Assembly (NCBI RefSeq): GCF_003470665.1
Contig: NZ_QRJZ01000014.1
Span: 1 to 53,602 of the forward strand
Source of the DNA: Collinsella sp. AM17-1
GTDB taxonomy: Bacteria > Actinomycetota > Coriobacteriia > Coriobacteriales > Coriobacteriaceae
Reading direction: 5' to 3'
DNA length: 53,602 bases
In this document: piece by piece, positions 44,082 through 52,323 of the stretch
How the letters are laid out: the number at the start of each line of letters is the position of its first letter
How positions within the stretch are numbered: the stretch's first letter is position 1
Position numbers and translations under genes: made by a program
The notes under the pieces: model-generated
What the model saw: the letters and a program-made list of their open reading frames with translations, nothing else
Told to the model about the DNA's origin: nothing
The model's database searches: none

Positions 44082-45403
44082 TCGACACCGAGCACGTTAA
44101 ATGCGATACCTGCACTGCCCCCGAGCCCATGGAGCTCGACGCCAGCGACGAGGCTTCGCGCGGCTGGCCCACCGTGGACATCGAGACCAACCCCTACAAG
44201 GGCCAGTTCCCGCTGTTCCAGCAGCACCCCGAGATCGCCTTTCTCGATAGCGCCGCCACCGCGCAGCGCCCTGCCTGTGTGCTTGACGCCGAGCGCGACT
44301 TCTATCAGCGCATGAACGCCAACCCCCTGCGCGGCCTGTACTCGCTGTCCGTCGAGGCCACCGACGCCATCGCGAAGGTGCGCCAGCAGATCGCCGACGT
44401 CATCGGCGCCGCCCAGGCCAACGAGGTCGTCTTCACCCGCAACACGAGCGAGTCGCTCAACCTGGTCGCCAAGAGCTTTGCGCCCACAGTGCTCGAACCG
44501 GGTGACGAGGTCGTCATCACCATCATGGAGCACCACTCCAATCTGATTCCGTGGCAGCAGGTCTGCCGCGAGACCGGCGCCAAGCTCGTCTACCTCTACC
44601 CCACCAAGACCGGCCAGCTCACCACCGAGGAGGTTCTTGCCAAGGTGGGTCCCAAGACCAAGATCCTGGCCGTGGGACAGGTCTCCAACGTGCTGGGCGT
44701 CGAGAACCCGGTCAAGAACCTTGGCAAGCTCGTGCACAAGTACGGCGGCTACCTGGTCGTCGACGGCGCGCAGTCGCTGCCGCACATGCCGGTCGATGTG
44801 ACCGACCTGGGCGCCGACTTCTTTGCCTTTAGCGCGCACAAGGCCATGGGCCCCATGGGCATCGGCGTGCTGTGGGGCAAGATGGACCTGCTCAACGCCA
44901 TGCCACCCATGCTCACCGGCGGCGAGATGATCGATTCGGTCACCGAGCAAGACGCCGTATGGGCGCCCGTCCCCGAGAAATTCGAGGCCGGCACGCAGGA
45001 CGCCGCCGGCATCTTCGCCACGGGTGCGGCACTCGACTACCTAGTCAACACCGTGGGCTATGACAACATCCAGGCCCGCGAACAGGCACTCGTCCACTAT
45101 CTGATGGGCGAACTCATGCAGCTCGACTTTGTCCAGATCATCGGCTCCATCTATTGGGACAACCACCACGGCGTCGTAAGCTTTAACGTCAAGGGCATCC
45201 ATCCGCACGACGTCGCGAGCATCATGGACATGGACGGCGTCTGCATCCGCGCCGGCCACCACTGCGCGCAGCCGCTGCTCACCTGGCTGGGCGTCGAGAA
45301 CCTTGCCTGCTGCCGCGCCAGCGTGGCCTTCTACAACGACAAGGCCGATATCGACAAGTTCATCGCCGGCCTGCATCACGTTTGGAGCACGTTCAATGGG
45401 TAA
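44078..45403 (+). CDS. sufS: Cysteine desulfurase SufS
   Basis: The 441-residue PLP enzyme takes sulfur from cysteine for cluster assembly. Key parts: FLDSAATAQRP, NTSESLNLVA, the PLP lysine in FSAHKAMGPMG, and the catalytic Cys in RAGHHCAQPLL. An N-terminal extension of about 35 residues (with CDTC) precedes the usual SufS start; its role is unclear. It ends eight bases into sufU, the zinc-dependent acceptor of its sulfur. Confidence 0.95.
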   Translation: MIDTEHVKCDTCTAPEPMELDASDEASRGWPTVDIETNPYKGQFPLFQQHPEIAFLDSAATAQRPACVLDAERDFYQRMNANPLRGLYSLSVEATDAIAKVRQQIADVIGAAQANEVVFTRNTSESLNLVAKSFAPTVLEPGDEVVITIMEHHSNLIPWQQVCRETGAKLVYLYPTKTGQLTTEEVLAKVGPKTKILAVGQVSNVLGVENPVKNLGKLVHKYGGYLVVDGAQSLPHMPVDVTDLGADFFAFSAHKAMGPMGIGVLWGKMDLLNAMPPMLTGGEMIDSVTEQDAVWAPVPEKFEAGTQDAAGIFATGAALDYLVNTVGYDNIQAREQALVHYLMGELMQLDFVQIIGSIYWDNHHGVVSFNVKGIHPHDVASIMDMDGVCIRAGHHCAQPLLTWLGVENLACCRASVAFYNDKADIDKFIAGLHHVWSTFNG

Positions 45404-45830
45404 CCTCTACACCTCCACCACGTTTATGGAGCACAACTCGCATCCCGACTACAAGTACGAGATGGATGCCCCCACGCACGAACACGACGGCATCAACCCC
45501 AGTTGCGGCGACGAGCTCACCTTGCAGCTGCGTGTCGAGAACGGCGTGATCGAGGAGGCCTCCTTTACCGGTCATGGCTGCGCCATCAGCCAGGCCAGCG
45601 CCGATATCATGGCCGACCTCATCACCGGCGAGACGGTCGAGGAAGCACGTCGCTTGGCAGGGCTCTTCCTCGCCATGATCCGCGGCGAGCAGCTCTCCGA
45701 GGAGGACCTGGAAGACCTAGACGAAGCCGCCCAGCTCCAGGACATCTCGCACATGCCCGCCCGCGTCAAATGCGCCGAGCTCGCCTGGCGCACCCTCGAC
45801 GGCATGCTCACGGGACAAAATAATCAGTAG
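45396..45830 (+). CDS. sufU: Sulfur-transfer/scaffold protein SufU
   Basis: The 144-residue protein carries the three conserved Cys regions PSCGDEL, GHGCAIS and VKCAELAW that bind zinc and accept sulfur from SufS. The start ATG 45396 overlaps sufS by eight bases, with GGAG upstream; the longer frame from 45303 is a shadow of sufS. The last gene of the operon; its stop lies inside a GGGACAAA palindrome (45812-45840). Confidence 0.95.
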   Translation: MGNLYTSTTFMEHNSHPDYKYEMDAPTHEHDGINPSCGDELTLQLRVENGVIEEASFTGHGCAISQASADIMADLITGETVEEARRLAGLFLAMIRGEQLSEEDLEDLDEAAQLQDISHMPARVKCAELAWRTLDGMLTGQNNQ

Positions 45831-45840
45831 TATTTGTCCC
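45812..45840. repeat. GGGACAAA palindrome over the sufU stop
   Basis: GGGACAAA (45812-45819) and TTTGTCCC (45833-45840) form a perfect 8-base inverted repeat around the sufU stop. GGGACAAAATAATCAG at 45812-45827 matches the reverse complement of 40440-40455 at 15 of 16 positions, so it is related to the element upstream of sufC. Confidence 0.82.
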
Positions 45841-45859
45841 AAATCTTAAGAATTTTGTT

Positions 45860-45895
45860 GGCCGAATCGCTTGACAAGAGCGGTTCGGCCATTTT
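45860..45895. terminator. Terminator between sufU and the RAYT gene
   Basis: GGCCGAATCGC and its near-complement GCGGTTCGGCC (45860-45890) form a stem with a short loop, followed by ATTTTCTATTT on the plus strand. It separates the convergent suf operon and transposase-like gene. Confidence 0.8.
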
Positions 45896-46705
45896 CTATT
45901 TCGAGCCCTCAGCCTGAGCCTTCACCCGCGCATAAGCGCGCACGATACGAGAGACGGTACTCTTACTGATTCCCGTATACCGTTCGATCTCGCGCACCGT
46001 GTAGCCGCCATCGTGCAGGGCGAAAATGATTCTGTCTCGCCGCGAGGGCGCAACGGTCTTGAGTTCGTTGAGCGGCACGCCCAGGCTCTTCGCCAACTTG
46101 CCGGCAAAGGCGTGGCGTTCCCACTCCGTCTCTTTCATATCGCCCAGCGCTGGCTCGCCGCCGTCGTGCGTCGAAAGCGAATAGGCAATAAAGCCCTCGG
46201 CAGAACCAAAGAGCTCAAGCACGCAAGAAGGATCAGAAAATCCCCTCGCGACATCGGCCGCGTCACCGTCGTAAGCGCGCAAATGCTCCGCAAAGCTGCT
46301 CCAGGGATAACGCTCGATTAGGCCAACGCCCGCCTCCTGTGGATCGGCGTGTACGGAGCGAATAGCCTCCATCACCTGCCAGTCGGTATCGAGCGAGCGC
46401 CGGTCAAAACGGTTCTGGAACAGATGACCTGTGCGCCCCGTGCGTTTATTGAACCGCCGCGCGTACGTCAAAAGCAGCCGGTGCATCGCCGCGCTCATCG
46501 CGTCCTCGTAATCTGCAAGCACAAGATGCACGTGATTGCCCATAAGGCACCAGGCGATAACCGTCACGCCCGCCTCGCGGCAGCAGTCGCGCATCAGTTC
46601 CAAAAACTCCCACCGGTCTTCGTCGCCCTCAAAGATGAGCTGCTTGCCCGTACCGCGGGCACAGACATGGTAAAAGCCGGTAACCGTTCTCCAAACGCGC
46701 TGCAT
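45896..46705 (-). CDS. REP-associated tyrosine transposase (RAYT, Y1_Tnp family) with C-terminal HTH
   Basis: The 269-residue protein contains GFYHVCARGTGKQLIF, the HUH motif in CLMGNHVHLVL and LLTYARRFNKRTGRTGHLFQ-NRF, all typical of Y1-type RAYT proteins; a Tyr near LLTYARRF is the likely nucleophile. The C-terminal 60 residues form a helix-turn-helix (YTVREIERYTGISKSTVSRI), a common addition in these. The start is ATG 46705 with GGGAG; the frame extends to 46918. RAYT genes are single copy, domesticated, and linked to REP palindromes. The related palindromes at 40386 and 45812 sit close by. Confidence 0.85.
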   Translation of the reverse strand: MQRVWRTVTGFYHVCARGTGKQLIFEGDEDRWEFLELMRDCCREAGVTVIAWCLMGNHVHLVLADYEDAMSAAMHRLLLTYARRFNKRTGRTGHLFQNRFDRRSLDTDWQVMEAIRSVHADPQEAGVGLIERYPWSSFAEHLRAYDGDAADVARGFSDPSCVLELFGSAEGFIAYSLSTHDGGEPALGDMKETEWERHAFAGKLAKSLGVPLNELKTVAPSRRDRIIFALHDGGYTVREIERYTGISKSTVSRIVRAYARVKAQAEGSK

Positions 46706-47108
46706 GGCGCTCCCTTCGCCGGGATCTGCTTGCCATCCAATACAGCACGATTGAAGCGTGCCATCAAAACATCCACGCAAAACAATAGACTCGCGCGGCC
46801 AAAGGCAGTAAATAGGCGGCGAACGGCACCGTTGCAACAGGTCAGCCCCTGCAACGCTTACAAGAGCTGACCAAAAGCTTGCCCAAGACGAACCCCCTCT
46901 ACTGAAGTTCGCGACCACAGAACATAGAGTTAAACCGTTTCAATTAAAACTTCCGGACTTCTCGCTACGAAAACTGAGCCGTTCGCCGAATATTCCGTGC
47001 ATTTCGCGGTATTATAGGGGCTGCATGTCATGTCCCTTTCGAAGGGTCGCCCGGCAATCGCCAGCCACGACCCCCAGACGGGACGCCAACACGATAGAGA
47101 GGAGAGGC
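46706..47108. other. Divergent promoter region
   Basis: Separates the RAYT gene (minus) from the iron-sulfur scaffold gene (plus). No gene is seen. A TATTAT box at about 47009-47014, extended by TGC eleven bases before, could serve the plus-strand pair, and GAGAGGAGAGG just before 47109 is its ribosome site. No other clear element was found. Confidence 0.45.
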
Positions 47109-47843
47109 ATGCAGTACTCACAGGAAGTGGAGAACATGTGCCCCGTTGCCAAGGGTGCATACCACGGCCCCGCACCCATCCCCGAGGAGGGCAAGTGGGT
47201 CCAGGCTAAGGAGATTTCCGACATCTCCGGTCTTACGCACGGTGTGGGTTGGTGCGCACCTCAGCAGGGCGCCTGCAAGCTCACGCTGAACGTCAAGGAC
47301 GGCATCATCGAGGAGGCCCTCGTTGAGACCATCGGCTGCTCGGGCATGACCCACTCTGCCGCCATGGCTTCCGAGATCCTTCCCGGTAAGACCATCCTCG
47401 AGGCCCTCAACACCGACCTCGTCTGCGACGCCATCAACGTTGCTATGCGCGAGATCTTCCTGCAGATCGTTTACGGCCGCAGCCAGACCGCGTTCTCCGA
47501 GGGCGGCCTGCCCGTGGGCGCCTCCCTCGACGACCTCGGCAAGGGCCTTCGCTCTCAGGTCGGCACCATGTTCGGCACCAAGGCCAAGGGCGCTCGTTAC
47601 CTCGAGCTCGCTCAGGGCTACGTCACCCGCATGGCTCTCAACGACAAGAACGAGATCATCGCATTCGAGTTCCTGAACCTCGGCAAGTTCACCGACGCCG
47701 TCAAGGCCGGCAAGACCCCCGAGGAGGCCATCGCTGGCGCTATGGGCCACTATGGTCAGTGGGAGAACGCTGCCAAGTACATCGACCCGCGCACCGACGA
47801 GGAGACTCACTCCGTCGCCAGCGTGTTCCCGGTTCACGAGTAG
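47109..47843 (+). CDS. Iron-sulfur cluster assembly scaffold protein (NifU-like)
   Basis: The 244-residue protein has a NifU-N/IscU-like part with Cys in GWCAPQQGACKL, ETIGCSGMTHSAA and DLVCDAINVA, which can serve as cluster ligands. The last 100 residues hold KAKGARYLELAQGY and a variable tail. It occurs next to a GGGtGRT protein in many anaerobes, as here (18 bases before). ATG 47109 is chosen with GAGAGG upstream. It is distinct from SufU, so this genome has two scaffold types. Function in cluster transfer is likely but not shown for this pair. Confidence 0.85.
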   Translation: MQYSQEVENMCPVAKGAYHGPAPIPEEGKWVQAKEISDISGLTHGVGWCAPQQGACKLTLNVKDGIIEEALVETIGCSGMTHSAAMASEILPGKTILEALNTDLVCDAINVAMREIFLQIVYGRSQTAFSEGGLPVGASLDDLGKGLRSQVGTMFGTKAKGARYLELAQGYVTRMALNDKNEIIAFEFLNLGKFTDAVKAGKTPEEAIAGAMGHYGQWENAAKYIDPRTDEETHSVASVFPVHE

Positions 47844-47861
47844 AAAGGGAGGGAAATAACT

Positions 47862-48866
47862 ATGACTGTTACGTTCGAAGGTTACGAGCGCCGCGCTGAC
47901 AAGATCAACAAGTGCCTCGCCGACAACGGCATCGCCTCCCTCGAGGAAGCTCTGCAAATCTGCACCGACAAGGGCTTCAACCCGCGTGAGATCGTCAACA
48001 ACACCCAGTCCATCGCCTTCCAGAACGCCGAGTGGGCCTACACCCTCGGTTGCGCTCTCGCTGTCAAGCGTGGCGCCAAGTCCGCTTCTGAGGCTGCCGC
48101 CATCATCGGCGAGGGCATCCAGGCCTTCACCGTTCCCGGCTCCGTCGCCGAGGACCGCAAGGTCGGTCTGGGCCACGGCAACCTGGGCGCTATGCTGCTC
48201 TCCGACGACACCGAGTGCTTCGCCTTCCTGGCCGGCCACGAGTCCTTCGCTGCCGCCGAGGGCGCTATCGGCCTGGCTCTGAACGCCAACAAGGCTCGCA
48301 AGAAACCGCTGCGCGTTATCCTCAATGGTCTGGGCAAGGACGCCGCCCAGATCATCGCCCGCATCAACGGCTTCACCTATGTGAAGACCCAGTTCGACTA
48401 CTACACGGGCGAGCTCAAGGTCGTCGAGACCATCCCCTACTCCGATGGTCCCCGTGCTGCCGTTAACTGCTACGGCTCCGACGACGTCCGCGAGGGCGTT
48501 GCCATCATGTGGCACGAGAACGTCGACATCTCGATCACCGGTAACTCCACCAACCCCACGCGCTTCCAGCACCCCGTCGCTGGCACCTACAAGAAGGAGC
48601 GCATCGAGGCTGGCAAGAAGTACTTCTCCGTCGCTTCTGGTGGCGGCACTGGCCGTACCCTGCACCCGGACAACATGGGCGCCGGCCCTGCCTCTTACGG
48701 CATGACCGACACCATGGGCCGTATGCACTCCGACGCCCAGTTCGCCGGTTCTTCCTCCGTGCCTGCGCACGTTGACATGATGGGTCTCATCGGCATGGGC
48801 AACAACCCCATGGTCGGTGCCACCGTCGCCTGCGCTGTCGCCGTCGAGGAGGCCCTCAAGGCCTAA
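47862..48866 (+). CDS. GGGtGRT family protein
   Basis: The 334-residue protein carries the family-defining motif, here SGGGTGRTLHPDN near residue 265. Other blocks are GLGHGNLGAMLLSDDTECFA, GHESFAAAEGA and the glycine-rich end MMGLIGMGNNPMVGA. The function is unknown; I see no export signal and expect a cytoplasmic location. The gene lies 18 bases downstream of the scaffold gene with AAAGGGAGGG upstream and they form an operon ended by a strong terminator. Third-position codon use is uniform, like a highly expressed gene. Confidence 0.92.
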   Translation: MTVTFEGYERRADKINKCLADNGIASLEEALQICTDKGFNPREIVNNTQSIAFQNAEWAYTLGCALAVKRGAKSASEAAAIIGEGIQAFTVPGSVAEDRKVGLGHGNLGAMLLSDDTECFAFLAGHESFAAAEGAIGLALNANKARKKPLRVILNGLGKDAAQIIARINGFTYVKTQFDYYTGELKVVETIPYSDGPRAAVNCYGSDDVREGVAIMWHENVDISITGNSTNPTRFQHPVAGTYKKERIEAGKKYFSVASGGGTGRTLHPDNMGAGPASYGMTDTMGRMHSDAQFAGSSSVPAHVDMMGLIGMGNNPMVGATVACAVAVEEALKA

Positions 48867-48901
48867 TCGCGTCCGCGCGATGCTCATATAGTTGAGCTTT
48901 G

Positions 48902-48937
48902 GAGCCGCTATCTTTCGAGGTGGCGGCTCTTTTTTTA
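48902..48937 (+). terminator. Terminator after the GGGtGRT gene
   Basis: GAGCCGC (48902-48908) and GCGGCTC (48923-48929) form a stem, followed by eight T. A classical intrinsic terminator. Confidence 0.93.
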
Positions 48938-49120
48938 CACTGACGCAGGGTAGCTAATGCCGATATGTCAGTTGCGGCGAAATACGAGATGTGATGAGAT
49001 GGAGCGTCAGAGCGTCCATGACGCCCACCTGCCATATGTGCCCTTTACCGATTTGCCGAGTCTTTGCGACCCCATTGCCGATCACCCGTGCGACAATGCG
49101 CCGGACGAGAAAGGAATCCG

Positions 49121-50647
49121 ATGGAATCGACTGATGTACTGGTAATTGGATCTGGCATTGCGGGCCTTTGCGCCACCATCGAAGCGGCACGCACGGGTGC
49201 AACCGTCACTGTGGCAAGCGCCGGCAAGACTATGAGTGGATCGAGCTTCTTCCCCGGAACCTGGGGCCTCGGCCTTATTGGCCCCGTCGACGAAGACGAT
49301 GAGCAGGACCTCATCGACACCATTCAGACCGTTGGTGGCGGCGTCGCCGACCCTACGCTCGTCCAGACGTTTGTCCACGGCATTCCTCAGGCAATCCAAT
49401 GGCTCGAGCAGGATCTGGGTGTTGAACTCCAGCGTCCGCAAAGCGCTGAGAGCGCTCAGCAAAAGCAGTTTATCCCCTGCTTTGACCACAAGACGCGCAT
49501 GTGGCGCGGCCTAACCCGCAAGCCCCTTGAGGACGCTCTGACGACCCGGATCGAGTCGCTCGGCATTCGCCTGCTCCCCCGCCACGAGCTTATAGACCTT
49601 GTTGAGGATACAACCGGGAAGATTGCCGGCGCCGTACTCTACGACCGCGCAAGCGAGCATCTCGTGCCCATGGCAGCTAAGGCCACTATCATTGCTGCGG
49701 GCGGCACCGGCGGCCTATTCGAGCGCAGCCTCACTTCCGCCGACGTACTCAGCTCATCACAGGGAATCGCGCTGGCGCACGGTGCGTCCCTTTCTAATAT
49801 AGAGTTCATGCAGATGATGACCGGCTTCATCGAGCCTAAGCGAAACCTTGTCTTTAACGAAAAGACCTGGCGTTACGTACATGTAGACCAGCCGGTCGAT
49901 ATCGCCGACGACATGCTGGACGATCTGCTTGAGCAACGCTCCGGATATGGTCCCTTCACTTCGCGCCTAGCTTCCCGCGCCATCGATCTTGCCATCGATC
50001 AAGCAGGCGCCGAAGGCCTGGCGCTCCACTACGACTTCCCCCGCGAGGACGTCCCCGAGTTTGTGCAGACCTTTGCCACCTGGCTGCAAGACGAGCACGG
50101 CATCGCACCGACCGACGAGATGCGTGTGGCGATGTATGCCCACGCTGCCAATGGCGGCATCAAAATAGACAAGACTGCGTACACGGGCGTTGAAGGCCTG
50201 TATGCCTGCGGCGAGGCGACAGGCGGCATGCACGGCGCCGATCGCATCGGAGGCCTGTCGAGCGCCAACGGCATCGTATTTGGGCGCATCGCGGGCGCAT
50301 CGGCAGCCCAGGCAGCACAGAATGCACCTGAGGCAGCCCTGAAGGCGGATATCGCCCTCCCCCAGTACGGCATTGCCACAACAGATGCCGAACGCCTGAC
50401 ACGCAGCCTTAAGCATACGATGAGTACCTATTGCATGATCAACCGCACCGAGACGGGCCTCTACACAGCGCTGCAGGAGATTGAGAGCCTGAAGGCGGAA
50501 GCAACGACTCTGAGAATGCGAAACGCTCATGACAGCCAAGTCGCAGCCCTTGCCCGCTTGGAATCGCAGATTCAGCTAGCACAGGAAATGGTCAAAGCCA
50601 TGCGCAACCGAACCGAAAGTCTCGGTTCCCATTATCGAGCAGACTAA
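49121..50647 (+). CDS. FAD-dependent oxidoreductase (succinate dehydrogenase/aspartate oxidase flavoprotein-like)
   Basis: The 508-residue protein starts DVLVIGSGIAGLCATIEAAR, the FAD-binding motif, and has AAKATIIAAGGTGGLF, the segment HAANGGIKIDK, and LYACGEATGGMHGADRIGGL as in fumarate reductase flavoproteins and NadB. It could oxidise L-aspartate, but nadA and nadC are not near, so the substrate is open. The start is ATG 49121 with AAAGGAAT; the frame opens at 49064. It stands alone after a strong terminator; a hairpin follows at 50692. Confidence 0.82.
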   Translation: MESTDVLVIGSGIAGLCATIEAARTGATVTVASAGKTMSGSSFFPGTWGLGLIGPVDEDDEQDLIDTIQTVGGGVADPTLVQTFVHGIPQAIQWLEQDLGVELQRPQSAESAQQKQFIPCFDHKTRMWRGLTRKPLEDALTTRIESLGIRLLPRHELIDLVEDTTGKIAGAVLYDRASEHLVPMAAKATIIAAGGTGGLFERSLTSADVLSSSQGIALAHGASLSNIEFMQMMTGFIEPKRNLVFNEKTWRYVHVDQPVDIADDMLDDLLEQRSGYGPFTSRLASRAIDLAIDQAGAEGLALHYDFPREDVPEFVQTFATWLQDEHGIAPTDEMRVAMYAHAANGGIKIDKTAYTGVEGLYACGEATGGMHGADRIGGLSSANGIVFGRIAGASAAQAAQNAPEAALKADIALPQYGIATTDAERLTRSLKHTMSTYCMINRTETGLYTALQEIESLKAEATTLRMRNAHDSQVAALARLESQIQLAQEMVKAMRNRTESLGSHYRAD

Positions 50648-50691
50648 ACTGAACACCTATCTAAAGCAGAACACAACTAATCGATATCTAT

Positions 50692-50722
50692 GGCCCCCGT
50701 GAACTCGAAGTGGCACGGGGCC
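50692..50722 (+). terminator. Hairpin after the FAD-oxidoreductase gene
   Basis: GGCCCCCGTG and CACGGGGCC form a GC-rich stem with a 12-base loop, 45 bases after the stop at 50647. It lacks a T run, so termination by this hairpin is unsure. A second perfect hairpin, GCGGGC-AAA-GCCCGC (50766-50780), lies between it and dinD. Confidence 0.5.
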
Positions 50723-50808
50723 CATACGTGTCCGCACGGCAGCGTATCCTTACTCCGAATACAGAGCGGGCAAAGCCCGCATAGACAATAGATCAGCGAG
50801 GGGGAGAT

Positions 50809-51669
50809 ATGGACAGTAGAGATATCGAGAAGTGGCGTGTCAAACTTGACAGCTACGCCCATGTAGAAGACGGCGTTGAGTATTGGCTCGCACGCGATTT
50901 AATGGAGCCCCTCGGATACACCCAATGGCGTAATTTTGAGACTGCGGTTAAGAGATCCATGGCATCGTGTGACACCAATAAAATGCCTGTTGCCGCCCAT
51001 TTTGCTGAGGCCAGCAAAATGGTAGATGCCGGCATCGCCAAACGAGCCGTAAAAGACTACAAGCTGACACGCTACGCATGCTATTTAATCGCCCAAAACG
51101 GAGACCCAAACAAGCCCGAAATCGCGCTCGCCCAGGCATATTTTGCCGTGCAGACGCGCCGCCAAGAGCTCATAGAGCAGCGCTTCGCAGAGATTCAGCG
51201 TTTGCAGGCGCGCCACTCGCTATCCGATTCAGAGAAACAGCTCTCGGGTATTGCGTTCAAACGCGGCGTGGACTCCAAAGGATTCGCGATCATCAAGTCG
51301 AAGGGCGATGAAGCATTATTCGGCGGCAGAAGCACGGCGGAAATGAAGCAGCAGCTCGGCGTACCCAAGAGCGCGGCATTGGCGGACAGGTTAGCCGATG
51401 TCCTCATCAAAGCAAAGGACCTTACGAACTCGATGACGGCCTTCAACGCCGAGGAACACGACCTGTACGGTCTGGACCAGATCAAGCAAGAGCACGTCGA
51501 GAACAACACAAGCGTGCGTGGCAGCCTCATCGACCGCGGAATTGTCCCCGAAAATCTACCACCTGCCGAGGACACAAAGAAGCTCGAGCGTCGCGTGAAG
51601 GCAGACGAGAAGAAACTCAAGGAGGGTACAGACGGCTTTACCGATCCACAGGGTAGACTCGATTTGTAA
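50809..51669 (+). CDS. dinD: DNA damage-inducible protein D homologue
   Basis: The 286-residue protein has the BRO-like N-terminus [20 protein letters not shown] followed by FETAVKRS, the [18 protein letters not shown] block, and the DinD C-terminal half with GDEALFGG and [11 protein letters not shown]. DinD inhibits RecA filament activity in E. coli; whether this holds here is not known. The start ATG 50809 has GAGGGGGAG. No LexA box could be recognised upstream with confidence. It lies next to the tRNA cluster and a tRNA 3' fragment, as genes brought in by mobile elements often do. Confidence 0.88.
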   Translation: MDSRDIEKWRVKLDSYAHVEDGVEYWLARDLMEPLGYTQWRNFETAVKRSMASCDTNKMPVAAHFAEASKMVDAGIAKRAVKDYKLTRYACYLIAQNGDPNKPEIALAQAYFAVQTRRQELIEQRFAEIQRLQARHSLSDSEKQLSGIAFKRGVDSKGFAIIKSKGDEALFGGRSTAEMKQQLGVPKSAALADRLADVLIKAKDLTNSMTAFNAEEHDLYGLDQIKQEHVENNTSVRGSLIDRGIVPENLPPAEDTKKLERRVKADEKKLKEGTDGFTDPQGRLDL

Positions 51670-51682
51670 ATATTCCGGGTTA

Positions 51683-51703
51683 CTTTGGTGGGCCGTCAGG
51701 GGG
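51683..51703 (-). repeat. Stray copy of the tRNA-Lys 3' end
   Basis: The 21 bases are identical to the 3' end of the first tRNA-Lys gene and its flank (51861-51881), in the same orientation; the minus strand reads the T-arm edge, acceptor strand and CCA. Homology then stops. It may be a leftover attachment site of an element integrated in tRNA-Lys, or a piece of a former third tRNA-Lys. Confidence 0.7.
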
Positions 51704-51822
51704 GTCAGCCTGCTGCGCAGGCGTCCGCTGCGGCGCTTCGCGCCTTGCGCGCTGCGCTGGCAAACGATTACGCGTTTTCTCAGCTCCGCACCCCGACGGG
51801 TTCGACCCCATGAAAGGTCAAC

Positions 51823-51854
51823 AAAAAAGACGGCCAACTTTCGCTGACCGTCTT
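51823..51854 (-). terminator. Terminator of the tRNA cluster
   Basis: On the minus strand AAGACGGTC and its near-complement GGCCGTCTT form a stem followed by TTTTTTG. It lies 10 bases after the first tRNA-Lys and should end the tRNA transcript. Confidence 0.85.
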
Positions 51855-51863
51855 AACATGCTT

Positions 51864-51939
51864 TGGTGGGCCGTCAGGGGGTCGAACCCTGGACCTTGGG
51901 ATTAAGAGTCCCCTGCTCTACCAACTGAGCTAACGACCC
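51864..51939 (-). tRNA. tRNA-Lys (anticodon CTT)
   Basis: The minus strand folds as a tRNA: acceptor GGGTCGT with ACGGCCC, D-arm GCTCAGTTGGTAGAGC, anticodon loop CTCTTAA with anticodon CTT, T-loop GGTTCGACCCC, and encoded CCA. It decodes AAG. It is identical to the copy at 51983-52058. Confidence 0.96.
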
Positions 51940-51982
51940 AAAGCTAAAGTCCGTTGTGGCGGACTTTAGAAGAGATATCGTG

Positions 51983-52058
51983 TGGTGGGCCGTCAGGGGG
52001 TCGAACCCTGGACCTTGGGATTAAGAGTCCCCTGCTCTACCAACTGAGCTAACGACCC
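51983..52058 (-). tRNA. tRNA-Lys (anticodon CTT), second copy
   Basis: Identical in sequence to 51864-51939, including CCA, 43 bases upstream of it in the same transcript. A recent tandem duplication. Lys AAG codons are very frequent in the GC-rich genes here, which fits a need for extra copies. Confidence 0.96.
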
Positions 52059-52080
52059 GATATCAACACGAAGCAAGAAC

Positions 52081-52157
52081 TGGGGTGGGTAAAGGGACTC
52101 GAACCCTCGACCTACGGGACCACAACCCGTCGCTCTAGCCAACTGAGCTACACCCAC
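52081..52157 (-). tRNA. tRNA-His (anticodon GTG)
   Basis: The minus strand reads GTGGGTG, GCTCAGTTGGCTAGAGC, the anticodon arm ACGGG-TTGTGGT-CCCGT with anticodon GTG, a T-arm and TACCCAC with C at the discriminator and CCA. The base before the 5' end is G (position 52158), supplying the extra G-1 that tRNA-His needs. Confidence 0.96.
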
Positions 52158-52323
52158 CGTGTCCTGTGCGCTTCGCGCTCGACTATTATTGCAAGGAACG
52201 CCACACGATGCAAGCCCCAATTTTCAAGAATTTTGAAAAGAGTTTTTCGAGCCTGTTTCGAGCAAATCCCACCGGTTCCATAGGAGTAAACTTGCCCCAC
52301 TGCAAATCCTCGAAAGGACCGGC

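Noticed and set aside
47118..48887. 589-codon minus-strand frame covering the scaffold and GGGtGRT genes
   Set aside because: It is antisense to two well-supported genes and its composition is that of a codon-bias shadow.
50692..50780. The two hairpins before dinD as a riboswitch or SOS operator
   Set aside because: They are simple stems without a conserved riboswitch core, and no actinobacterial LexA-type CGAAC-N4-GTTCG site is visible.
51795..51812. GGGTTCGACCCC resembling a tRNA T-arm, also at about 23348
   Set aside because: No acceptor, D-arm or anticodon arm can be folded around either site, so they are not tRNA genes; chance or remote decay is more likely.
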